Assembly (NCBI GenBank): GCA_015039365.1
Contig: WION01000058.1
Coordinates: forward strand, 1 to 64,000
Source of the DNA: Amanita rubescens
Lineage: Eukaryota; Basidiomycota; Agaricomycetes; Agaricales; Amanitaceae
Direction: 5' to 3'
Length of the DNA: 64,000 bases
Each line of letters opens with the position of its first letter. Position 1 is the first letter of the stretch. The notes beneath the pieces were generated by a model. The model saw nothing but the letters and a program-made list of their open reading frames with translations, searched no databases and was not told where the DNA came from. Shown here piece by piece: positions 47,333 to 56,986 of the stretch. Both the position numbers and the translations under genes were made by a program.

Positions 47333-48523
47333 CTATCTTGTTCCTAAACTATCCCAATTGCGGTTTTCAAAGTCATAAAAAGACCTTGCGCGTACTTTTG
47401 CTGGCTGGTGTTCAGGATCCCGAGACCTTTCAAGAAATATTAGCTTAAATTTTTACACCTCGCGTAATACTACACCGCACCGGTCGTCATCCGAGGGCCG
47501 AAGAAGAGTTCTGGAGGATCTTTAATGAAATATCAGTTTGAACTGTCTAAATATTAGGATGCTGAAACATACCCAGCGCTAGTACCCGGATGACTCGAAT
47601 ATAAATAACTTGCAGTAACAAGGGATCTTTAAAAAGATATTAGTTTCGATTTTAACACCCAAGATATTTTCCGCCGTACGATGCATCGCCACTTTTTTCA
47701 TCAGCCCAAGTAATTGATCTTCGCGGAAAATTGGTTTCAATTGCCTAACGATCTGGAAAATGTTTCACAGTACCTCTGGGGACGACTTTCAACGAATGTT
47801 AGTTTCAATCGCCAAACGCCTAGGAAATTTCCAACGTACATGAGGTGCAGTTTGGTATCGCTGGAAGGTCCGGAGGGTGATTCGCCCGGGTAGTACCTGT
47901 GGCCGGGCCCCCGAAGATTGGGGGAGCTGGCAGCAGTTCTTTCAAGATATTAGGTTCAATCGGTTAAAAGTTTGGGTTAGATTCCGGCATACCGAGGAGG
48001 AGGACGCTGGGGACGGGGATTACTGGCAGTAGGTCTTTCATGGAATATTAGTTTGGACACACTTGGTGACGTTACAACATACCTTTGATTTCTGCTGGGC
48101 TGCGACTTCACAACTTGTGGATGCGTCCCCTGCTGAGGATGGTTGTGGGCCTCGTGTTCATTTGGTTGATTGCCAGCTTCAAGGTCGCATTCTTCTTTGG
48201 TCCTTGATTTCACGCATAGTCCGCATGCCCGTACGCAACAGTAGCCCCAAACGGGGATGGTGGCTAAGAGCCCTACTGTCAAAGCAGTACTGTCTAAGCG
48301 TTTGCAAAGTTCACTGCAAACTGTCAAGTCATTTTGGGTGTAAATTCTAGCTGACCGCGAATCTCACCGGTCCCTCCGGTCCCTGGCTCAGACAATGGCA
48401 AATAAGCACCTCGATTTTCACTCAGGGAATAATGAAGATGCTCACCCAATGGGAAGGCCGACAGAAGGTTGAACCAACAAAGCAAGTTGAATAAACACAA
48501 GATACGTGGTGGGTTTTACCATA
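47333..48523 (-). CDS. micro-exon family protein G1 (membrane protein with exon-encoded repeats)
   Basis: Exon 1 is 48523-48446. Exon 2 (about 48313-48083) encodes a membrane segment (STALTVGLLATIPVWGYCCV) and a charged stretch. Then come tiny exons: 48034-47993 (42 nt), 47938-47897 (42), a 21-nt exon near 47860, 47785-47774 (12), 47718-47680 (39), 47626-47573 (54), 47519-47481 (39) and 47426-47333. Every exon from the second on is bounded in phase 2. The two 42-nt exons encode the related 14-mers RPTASNPRPQRPPP and RTAASSPNLRGPGH. The introns share a ctaatat branch element. Compared with its relatives, exon 1 carries one extra T in a run at about 48480, which puts the signal peptide out of frame. 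The copy may therefore be inactive, or the base may be an assembly error. Confidence 0.6.
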
Positions 48524-48544
48524 ATTGTGTGGACGAAAAAGATT

Positions 48545-48566
48545 CTCAAGTGACCAGCACGTTGAG
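48545..48566 (-). promoter_or_regulatory. 5'-leader hairpin motif of G1
   Basis: On the sense strand: CTCAACGTGCTGGTCACTTGAG. CTCAA pairs with TTGAG and GTG with CAC around the loop CTGGT, with one bulged C. It lies 22 nt before the start codon. The identical 22-mer precedes G2 and G3. Confidence 0.65.
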
Positions 48567-48569
48567 TGC

Positions 48570-49820
48570 ACTGCGCTGAAGGATCAGAGAACTTTCAAGG
48601 AATTTATATGCCCAAGAGATCCAAAAATTGGCAAAATTTGCTCATTATAGATAGCCCCATAACTAGAGGCCATTACGCGGAAACCGGAATAACAGATCAT
48701 GTCGGGAGCGAGGCATTGTCACGGGGTTAAGGCTGTTCTCAGCGGCGGCCTTACTCGCGACCAGCATATAGACTAGGGTTGCAGCTTGTCTGGAGTGAGA
48801 AGCACGAATCCGAGTCCATGGGATGGGATTCAATCTAGCTGACTTTGTGAATCTGTGATGTAAAGAGATGAGCGCTTGAGCAACCGCGCGCATCACGGAG
48901 TCACGCTGTTTCACCAATCCGTTGCTAATTCCCTCACACAGCGCCTCCGGTCGGACCGGACCCCGTCACGTTCCTTCTTATTGAACTCAGTATGCATCAG
49001 AGGACTTGAGGTAAATTAAGTAGATGGAGATGTCCTAACAGGGCCGCGTTATCAAATATATATTAACCAATTGCCAGTTTACCTCTCAAGATATTAACGT
49101 TGAATCCAAGGATTCGGACGCCGCGTCCTCCATCATTAAAGAAATGACGAAACGCGTCTCTCGTTTCTAGATCGACTCCAGTAACCTTTAAACGCAAGCA
49201 ACGATGGCGATCTCCGCATGGCCGCGGTGAGAATATCCTGGGCTAAAATAATGTACAAAATAAGTAGTATTTGCTGGCAACGGACTCACGACGAGTTAGC
49301 AACGCCTGCATCTGCGGGATCTCGAATGGTCTACTACTTACCATGGACAAACTTAAGCCGAGGCATGAAGTGAGGATGGCATCAACACAGTGGGTACGGA
49401 TCCGATAGCGGCCTTAGGACACCACGCCTGGGCTAATGGATGGCTGACATACCTAGGCTCTAGCAGCGGTTACGAAAGCAACTTCTTGGAAATGGCTTCC
49501 GAGTTTTTCAGGCTAAGATAGCGTTGAAGTATAGGTATGTAAATCGGCTTTCGCGTTGTCGATAACTCACGAGCTGGTGAATGTGGATGTGACGCATAGT
49601 ACCTGATGGTGTCCCTGCAAGCCAACGTTTATGCCAGTAGTGGTACATCATGTGCTAGTAGGAGGCGCATTACTTAACTACCATCGAAAAGCTGGTGAGT
49701 CGCAATTTTACCGCTCTGTTGCACGGCACCTCGTGGTTCGTGCAAAACGATACGTCACTACGTGTAAGAGGTGCTTCGCCTAACTACCATCGTGAAGTGG
49801 CAGCTGAGCAAATTTTGCCG
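48570..49820. other. spacer between G1 and G2
   Basis: No gene is supported. A degenerate repeat, ttaactaccatcgaaaagctg / cctaactaccatcgtgaagtgg, each followed by gcaattttaccgc or gcaaattttgccgc, lies at about 49673-49715 and 49780-49822. The latter runs into a TATA-like box (tgtataaatt, 49825) for G2. One intron-like relic (ctcaagatattaacgttgaatcc) lies near 49085. Confidence 0.45.
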
Positions 49821-49869
49821 CATTGTATAAATTCTGTCAACTGACTCTTCGGAGCCTCAGCACAGTACA

Positions 49870-49891
49870 CTCAACGTGCTGGTCACTTGAG
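49870..49891 (+). promoter_or_regulatory. 5'-leader hairpin motif of G2
   Basis: CTCAACGTGCTGGTCACTTGAG on the plus strand, ending about 31 nt before the G2 start codon and ~45 nt after a TATA-like box. It is identical to the G1 and G3 copies. Confidence 0.65.
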
Positions 49892-49921
49892 GATACCGTT
49901 CGCCCATCTCAATTCGACACC

Positions 49922-50483
49922 ATGATTAAGCTCACCGTTTCTGTTTCTCTGGTGCTCCTTCAACTTTCCCTATTATCTCGAACTTCTGTTGGCGTCCCCG
50001 TCCCTCCGATTGGCCCAGACTATCCCATTATTAACCCGCAACCTGAGATTCCTTCCGCGCCTCTTACCGGGTGAGTATATGCGGGCATTCTTACCCAAGA
50101 TAAATCGATAATTTTGCAGGACGGTTCTGAACGTGGCCACAGGCATGGTATGCGTGCCCGTTGCCTTAGGTGCAGTGCAACTTGGAAAGAACCTTGTGGG
50201 GCACTGCCTGAATAAATTTCGGACTAAGGATACGAGAGCCGATCCCGAGAGCGGTTCTAATCCGGGGTGTGTTGTAAAGCATTATCAATGTGTCGAGACT
50301 TATGTTCCCTGGCAGGTCAACCTCCAGTGCTCACGATCCCAACGGGAATCGCCACAGGTACAATTGGTTGGATTTTCAAATGTGTTAAGCAGTCGAAGCT
50401 CATTTCCCTCTAGCGAGACGCCAGATGAAAACGCCCCCCTTATCAGGTACGATGATGCATCACACAATGTGATAAGCGATTGA
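49922..50483 (+). CDS. micro-exon family protein G2 (135 residues, signal peptide and one membrane segment)
   Basis: Four exons, 49922-50070, 50120-50266, 50316-50357 and 50414-50483, give 408 nt in one frame. The start MIKLTVSVSLVLLQLSLLSR is a signal peptide ending near SVG, followed by a proline-rich segment (VPVPPIGPDYPIINPQPEIP). Exon 2 carries the membrane segment (NVATGMVCVPVALGAVQLG) and a charged stretch (FRTKDTRADPESG). Exon 3 is exactly 42 nt, phase 2-2, encoding GSTSSAHDPNGNRH, which resembles the 14-mers of G1. The last exon reads through what is a 33-nt exon plus intron start in its relatives and stops. It appears intact. The function is unknown. Confidence 0.7.
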
Positions 50484-50519
50484 CATGGTGGCTTCAACGG
50501 CCTTCTGCCGATATTGCCC

Positions 50520-51000
50520 ATCCTCCGGGATCGAGGTACGGAAATGTATTTTTCAGAGAATTAGGCAGTTGGGACTAACATTATTCATTGAAAGGGATAC
50601 TAATCATCATGGGTACGATTAGTGCTATTTCTCAAGGTTAGGTGATTGACACAGTTCCTTCAAAGACATGCTGCCAGTGCTACACATTCTCAGAGAGGTG
50701 CGGCGGAGAGTTTGCCAGGACAGCTGAGACTAATATGATCCATTTTTTCAGAGAATTAGGCGGTTGGGACTAATGCTATTTCTTGAAAGAAATACTAATC
50801 TTCACGAGTACGTTTCTTAAGGTTAAGCGATTGATACAATTATTTCAGTACCCTTGCGGTCACTATCACTCTTAAATTAGTCGTACACCCTCAACGCACT
50901 ACGTTACAGCTCAACAACTGATAGCAGCTTCACCCCAACCTCTGAGAACCTACAGAAAGTGCGGTTAAACAACTATTTGAATAGTTTGGGTACTCGAACG
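50520..51000 (+). repeat. degenerate micro-exon/intron copies downstream of G2
   Basis: tttttcagagaattaggcagttgggactaacattattcattgaaag (50550-50596) and a near copy at 50747-50790 are each followed by gatactaatc or aatactaatctt and a gtacg donor-like word. They look like duplicated intron and micro-exon units that are no longer part of an open frame. Confidence 0.5.
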
Positions 51001-51009
51001 AACCTCTGG

Positions 51010-51842
51010 CTAGCGGGGACCGTTGGGCCCATTGCGAATGTGTGCGGGCGGAAGGCGCGCCGGTAATCCTTGAACGAGAGTCTCGTCAGATCTTTAAGGG
51101 GGGATATTAGTTTCAACCAGAATGTTCGAAGGTCTATGACTGACCCAGTAGACGATGGTGGTCTGTTTGTCCCAATAGATGGTGGTCTGTTCGTCCCAAT
51201 AGTGCTGGCATCACCACTTTATAAATGCGATATTAGTTTCAACTATAACAACCCGACGAGGTAATGATCGCACTCTCTTTGGCTCCATCCCAGTTCCCGT
51301 GAGGGAGTACGGCTAGGCAAAAAAGTTTAGTTGCCTAACGGGCTAGAAAATTTGGCGGTACCTGACAGGGTAATTTCGAAAAGAAAAAAAATACCATTAG
51401 ACTTAACACTGCCTTATTCCTGGAGAAAATTTCCGACATACAGGTTATGCAGTTGGATCCTGGAAGGTCCATTAGTCTCGATTGCTTCAAATTTAGATAA
51501 TGTACCCTTGGTTTTCTACGTCCCGGTGCCGGGTCCGTGGAAAGCACGCGTGTGCCACCATGTCACAGGCCACATAGACGACAGCCGCTCCTACCGCAGC
51601 GCACGCGGCTATTCCAGTCCCATCAATCCCCCGCTTGCAGTGCCTGCAGCAAATCTATTCATTTCGCTATAGGTCAAAGCTAGCTATGAAGCTCACTTTT
51701 TGCTGTACCCAAATCGGTGTCTCAGTTTCAGTCAAGAATGAGAACGAAACGCTCACGGCGGAACGGGGAGGCCAAAAGAGATTTGAAATAGAAAAGAAAG
51801 TTGAAGGAGGACGAGAGAAGCGGCGATCGGGATTTTAACCAT
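51010..51842 (-). CDS. micro-exon family protein G3
   Basis: Exon 1 (51842-51757) encodes MVKIPIAASLVLLQLSFLFQ, then ISFGLPVPP, a signal peptide like that of G2. Exon 2 (51643-51506) holds the membrane segment (GIAACAAVGAAVVYVACDMV) and basic/acidic residues (RTRHRDVENQ). An 18-nt exon follows, then a 60-nt and a 72-nt exon. The latter has an internal duplication (GTNRPPSI / GTNRPPSS), and a final exon ends at 51010. All joins are phase 2-2. One join, between the 18-nt exon and the 60-nt exon (about 51370-51310), has two introns almost back to back, so an exon may be lost there. The family is unknown to me. Confidence 0.6.
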
Positions 51843-51859
51843 GAGTGAAAGATTTATCC

Positions 51860-51881
51860 TCAAGTGACCAGCACGTTGAGT
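51860..51881 (-). promoter_or_regulatory. 5'-leader hairpin motif of G3
   Basis: Sense strand CTCAACGTGCTGGTCACTTGAG, 17 nt before the start codon; identical to the G1 and G2 copies. Confidence 0.65.
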
Positions 51882-52304
51882 GAGTGCACTAAGCTAAGCT
51901 AGGGACTCGAAGAATTTGGTGGGTGGGTTTTATACTTGCCGTGGTGCGCATCAGCATCGGGATCATGATTGTGATCCGATAGGCAGTACGTTGGAATGGT
52001 TACAACACCCATAAGCGTGTATAGGCAGCTACACTCTACGCGAAAACAGCTGGAAACAAGTAATGGGACTGGACGACGAGCAGTGTGTAGTGGCACAAAC
52101 GTTGTCTAACCTAATTTGTCGAATCAGTTGAACTGACTTGAACTAGGAGGTTTAGGTACTTCTCGAACGACTGCATTGCATTATATTTCTCCTTGATGGT
52201 GGTACCGGTCGAGATGGCGGGCGATCTCAAGATCTAAAATTTGATACGGATGTTCTTGCCAAACAAAAGAGATTAGTAAGAAACAGCGAGGAGCAACTTG
52301 TAAT

Positions 52305-53273
52305 ATGGGTTTCAAGTACGTTATAGGTCAGATCAACATTACGTCGATTTCGATACGCTCATCGCATTTCAGAGCACATGGAAGAAGACGATGACGCGTC
52401 AAAAACTGTTCCTCAATGGGTTTTTCTCGAGTATTCGGTCAGTATCTCTAGCGCGTATCGAGCGAATCTCAACCTTGAAATAGCACATGCGTACATTAGC
52501 AGGCGCGGATTCCCATGTACACTTTACGCATTTGTCGCCCAGTTCATGCGCATGGCTTGAGGATAAGTTTGTTGGCGACGACGCAACGCTTGCCAAGGCA
52601 TCTGTGCATAAAAAAGGTGTAATGGAGATTCTAGAGTCGGAACTTTGCACGTCTCTTGGAAGAGTGTGCTTACTCGATCCAAAAGCGAAAGAGGAGCTTA
52701 GACCGGAGGACGGAGATGGACGGTTTGATTGTTTCTTGTTTGGTGTCAGTCATGTTTTCCCTACAAAATAACAGGAGTGACGAGCTCAGGGAAGCAGGGG
52801 ATACTAGGTGTGTGTCTGAATATCGGCCGTCTTACGTCGGGTCTGACACGGATGTTAGGGGATGATCCACCGCGCGACCGAACGTCTGAGCTTCGGGTGG
52901 TAGGGTTTCCGTCTAGACATTTAGGTCCGATCCAGATGACGACGGATACGGCGGTTGGGGTGACGAAGTTGGTTGTGGAAGATGGGATCACGTTGGAGAA
53001 GATACAGTACGTGGTGAGTACTAGTAACGACGTTGTTGCGAGTGAGGGGTGTGTGATGAGCGCTGTCGTGCAGGACATGCCAACAATACGGTTCAATGCC
53101 AAGGAATCTGTAGAGATGCCATTCAGTAAGTAACCTATTGCGCTTATCGAGCTCTAATGAAAAGTTGTTTCTAAGGATACATTGTTTGTAGTGACGGAAG
53201 GACACCTGTACTACCAAAGGGGATGAAGAAGCTTTTACAGGAGGATCTGAGTCAGTCGATTGAGATAGCGTAG
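52305..53273 (+). CDS. SFM1: SPOUT-family protein arginine methyltransferase, Sfm1-like
   Basis: Yeast Sfm1 is a SPOUT-fold methyltransferase that methylates ribosomal protein Rps3 on an arginine. The exons are 52305-52326 (MGFKYVI), 52373 to about 52438 (EHMEEDDDASKTVPQWVFLE), about 52486-52744, 52798-52807 (10 nt), 52857-53125 and 53176-53273. Conserved motifs are WVFLEYS, GRVCLLDPKAKEELRPED, FGGILGDDPPRDRTSEL, RHLGPIQMTTDTAVGVT, VEMPFRYIV and PVLPKGMKKLLQEDLSQSI. The 10-nt micro-exon supplies the G-I-L of the highly conserved FGGILGD, so it must be spliced in for a working enzyme. Length (~220 residues) fits the family. Confidence 0.88.
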
Positions 53274-53620
53274 CTTAGCTTCATGTCTAACCCAAGATGG
53301 AAATGCTTCTCCTATCTAAAACCCTCCGCTGTGCGCTCTGCTCGCCCGCTCTTCCCGCTTTTTTCCATGGCCAGTGAAGTTCAGGACGCGTCGAGGACGC
53401 GTAGCTCGGCGTTTTCGCTCATTGAGTTCGAGGAACTCGTTTCGGTCGCGCTTGACATCAATTCTGATCGTTTCCCTGACTGGTACTCTCGCCCTCACCT
53501 TCAACCCTGAATGTCATTTTCCTTCTAACAAAAACAACAACAAGGTCCTTTCTTTCTCGTATTTATTCATCCTCTTTAACCCTAGGCGCATCCCAGGCGC
53601 TTCATTCTCAGCAAGACGAC

Positions 53621-56492
53621 ATGTATCCCCCGCTCGACAGCATCGATTTCGGCCGTGCGAGCTGCGTTCCGGGACTCGGATGTGCACCAGGCTGTAGCTC
53701 TTCTGGCCAGCTAAGATTGGGCTCAGTCCCAACCATCACGCTCACAACACCAATACCATCCTCACCTTCCAAGTCGCGTCTTGTCCTCGACAAAATCAAG
53801 CGGGGAGCCAGCGCATTTGTCGCGCGAACGCGGACCCTGTCGACCCCTGTGAAACGCGTTACCATTTCTGGCCGCACCCCACCACCACCGCTACCCACCC
53901 AAAGTGCTCTAAACCCACGGAACACAAATTACCGACCCATCCCCACCGTATCCTATCTCAGCCGCCTTCAAGAACAACCTTCAGCTCCGTTCCACCGTAT
54001 CCCTCGTCGATCTCGAAAGCTTTAACAATAACAGTGCATATAGTCTTGCAACAAATACAGCAGATTTCTACGACTGATGAAAGCGACTTTGTTCCCTATT
54101 TACCCCTCGCTTGTCAGTACTGAGCGAGCAGGTCTAAAGTCCCCTTCTATGCCAACTTTGCTTCCTGGCTCAAAACCTGGCAATACCGGAAGAGCAGTTA
54201 CTATTGCCGCTCCGGCAAGGGTTCCTGCAGCAGCAAGAACGGGGGTAGGAACGAGGAGTAGATGCATTTCAAATGGGAACCCCCCAAATCGCAATAGCGC
54301 CCATATAGAAAGCCGTAGGCGAACTCTATCGGCCGCAACAACTAGCTCCGCTACTAGCGCATCCGATAGTGCATCCCCTGTTACACCTCGTTCGGTTGGT
54401 TTTCTGGCGACCGGGCGCGATGTTTCAAGCGATCAAAACGGAGACGTAGAGCGCGACGGAGCCTCGTTTCTTTCTCTCGATTCCGGGGATAGTGGAGATG
54501 AGAGGGTCGATAACGGGCTGGGAATATCTGGACAGAGCGACGGAGTATTCGATGAGCACAATGATCCGTTCGCAAAAGGGTCTGTGCAGATCGTGCGCAC
54601 CAAGTCTCGCGCAAAACCCTCTTTTCAACTGTATAATCCTGACCTAATCATTGGTCCTGGTTCGGCTGGCGAACCTGTCGTCGTTTCGGATGCTCGAAGT
54701 CATCGAAATAACAATAAAGGTATGAAATTGCGTTTCTTTTGCGCCTGCGTCATGGTAGACTAACTAACTTTCATCAGTCTCCCATACAAATACCTCACAT
54801 GATTGTCATCAACACGGTGCTACCTCCGATTCCACCTCAACTTCTCTCGCAATACCTAGGTCGCGTCCTCCACGAAATAGAGAGCAGGGGAAAAGAGGTA
54901 CACCCAGGTCCTCACCCAGCCCGACCCCAATCTCGAGGATGAAGAAAACACCGGTTGTGTTTCCTCTTATGCCCGGGGAGACGCAAGAGGATAGGAAACG
55001 AGAACAGGAGAAAATGGCGAAATTCGAGGGTGTCGAGGAGTGGACGCTGTGTTTGGGAAAGAGGGACGTACCTGGTAGTGCTCAGTCGGAAAGCGATGGG
55101 GAAAAAGAGACAGAGGAGAACGATAACGATGGAGAAGGAGGCAAGGAGGCCGAGGAAACTAGGCCAAAGGACGAGGAAAATGCCGAGGAGAAGAGCCCCA
55201 AGGACCGAAAGGTGAAGATCAGCGAAAAAGCTTCAATCTCAGATGGCGAGCGAGGAAGGCGTTTTATGGCTAGGAGATCCATTCCACAGTTAAGGGTATC
55301 ACATTTCATGGAGAGTGGCGCCGAGACGAGCGGAGAAGAGGGCTACTTCACTGGAGATGATTGGACGCTCCAGCTCCCTCTCTACAACGTTCCACAAGAT
55401 CCTTTGCTTGCTCAAAATGAGCGACAGATCCGCAAATCTACTTCCCACTCACCTGCGGGTACATCTTTCCCTGACGAAGAAAGACGACGAGCCATTTCTT
55501 GCACGAGTGCAGCAGTGCCCAAGTTTGTTGCCACTCGGTTCTCTTTGCAAACTCTCCCCAGGTCATCCCTCGTAGTCCGACCCAGCATTGATGAACTTAC
55601 ATTACGAGATCCTGGGCCAGAACCATCGGCACCACTCCCTCCTGTACCCTCAGAAGCCGTCGCGTTTCCAGCCCAAAAGCAAGACAAACTCACCCCACCG
55701 TCCTCATCCAGTGCCAGATTATCGTACTGTTCAAACGGATCGGCGGATGCGCGAGCGTCTATGATCTCCGTCGCATCCATGGCATCTCGGACGACATCGT
55801 CAACAACAACAGTAGTACCCGGACAATGGCAAAGGGAGCAAATGGAACAAAAGGCAGAATGGTCCCGCTCTTCTTCCGCATCTCAACATTCCGAGGGTCC
55901 CGATGAAAGCGCGATTTTGAATCAATGGGGGGGAGACGATAGCAGCCCGAGGGAACGACGGCTCTCGGCTTTCTCTGTCAGGACGATATCCACCGCTCGT
56001 TCAAGCGCCGAGTTTGTTGTTGACCCTCGGGAGATGCCGCCACCGCCTAGTAATACTCGTTCTGCGCGGAGAAGCTTGATTGTGGCCAAGATACCGTTGC
56101 TGTTTGGGCGGGAGGCAGAAAAGAGAACTCGGACGGTGTCGATGGGTACTTTCCGGAGAAGAAACTCTGGTCATGACGTAGCTCCCGATACGGTCAACCC
56201 TCCAAAACGATCGTTCTCGCCCCTATCGAATGAATGGACGAACGGTTTAGCGGAAGGGGAACGAGATAAGAAGAGAGATTCGACGCTCTCGATGCCTTCA
56301 CAATGGTTATCTGTGGCCAGCCGGGAAGGTAGCGTTCGAAGTGTTCAGACCGTCGAGAGTGGGGGGAGTACTAGACGAAGAGTGGATCGTAGAGCGAACG
56401 GGAGCGTGGGTAGTGATTTGTTTGACGATGGGGCATCGGGACGTTCAGGGACTTATTACAGCGCAAGATCGAGCTTCAGCACGTTTGGTTGA
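53621..56492 (+). CDS. long intrinsically disordered serine-rich protein
   Basis: An open frame at 53621 (MYPPLDSIDFGRASCVPGLG) is probably joined by a splice near 54000-54080 to the stretch ending at 54719. A clear 58-nt intron (gtatga to tcatcag, 54720-54777) joins it in frame to 54778-56492, across VSHTNTSHDCHQHGATSDST. Composition is dominated by S, R, P, E and D, with an acidic block (ETEENDNDGEGGKEAEE) around 55100. The closing repeats (SVRSVQTVESGG, SGRSGTYYSARSSFSTFG) could be phosphorylated. No folded domain was recognised. Start and first intron are uncertain; total about 900 residues. Confidence 0.6.
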
Positions 56493-56986
56493 CACAATTT
56501 TGCATAATCGTTCGTTTATATTCGTGATTTCTTTCTTTTTCGAGTACTCAGCGAACGATTTCATTTTTCTTACCATTCATTCGGGCTGTGGGACATGGAC
56601 CAATTTTTTTGAAAGAAGGGCCCAGGCCTGTAAGGCCTGTGTTCACGCTGACATTTCATTTTTGTCTGTTATGTATTTTATAGTACAAATTTACATTGCA
56701 TGCGGCAATGCAGTGCAACTTGTTTGAGTGGCGGATTGGTGCTGGGCCCGGATCACGCGGCGTGGGAATAACATTCCAAATTGGCGGAATTTTTTATTAC
56801 ATTGGGATCCCAGGCACGCCGCACGCCACTTCAGGCTATGGGTGCTCAAATTTATGTACCATATATGGTACATAGATTGTGCCAGGCACCGCACCACAGG
56901 CGCCTGAAGTGCCAACCTTTTGGCAAACCGGTGTAAATTCTCAGGAGTTGCACGTTGCACCACCATCCAACTTCTCGGTACCCAAC
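56493..56986. other. intergenic, no gene seen
   Basis: 3' flank of the disordered-protein gene and leader of the ARM gene. It contains a short duplicated word ggcctgtaaggcctg (56624) and the palindrome taccatatatggta (56858). Confidence 0.45.

Noticed and set aside
48663..48917. 84-codon minus-strand frame upstream of G1
   Set aside because: Basic, low-information sequence with no relation to the G family; probably chance.
47440..51250. Repeated gatattagtttcaa words as a CRISPR-like or satellite array
   Set aside because: Spacing is irregular, and read on the coding strand they are intron branch-site regions ahead of AAAG acceptors.
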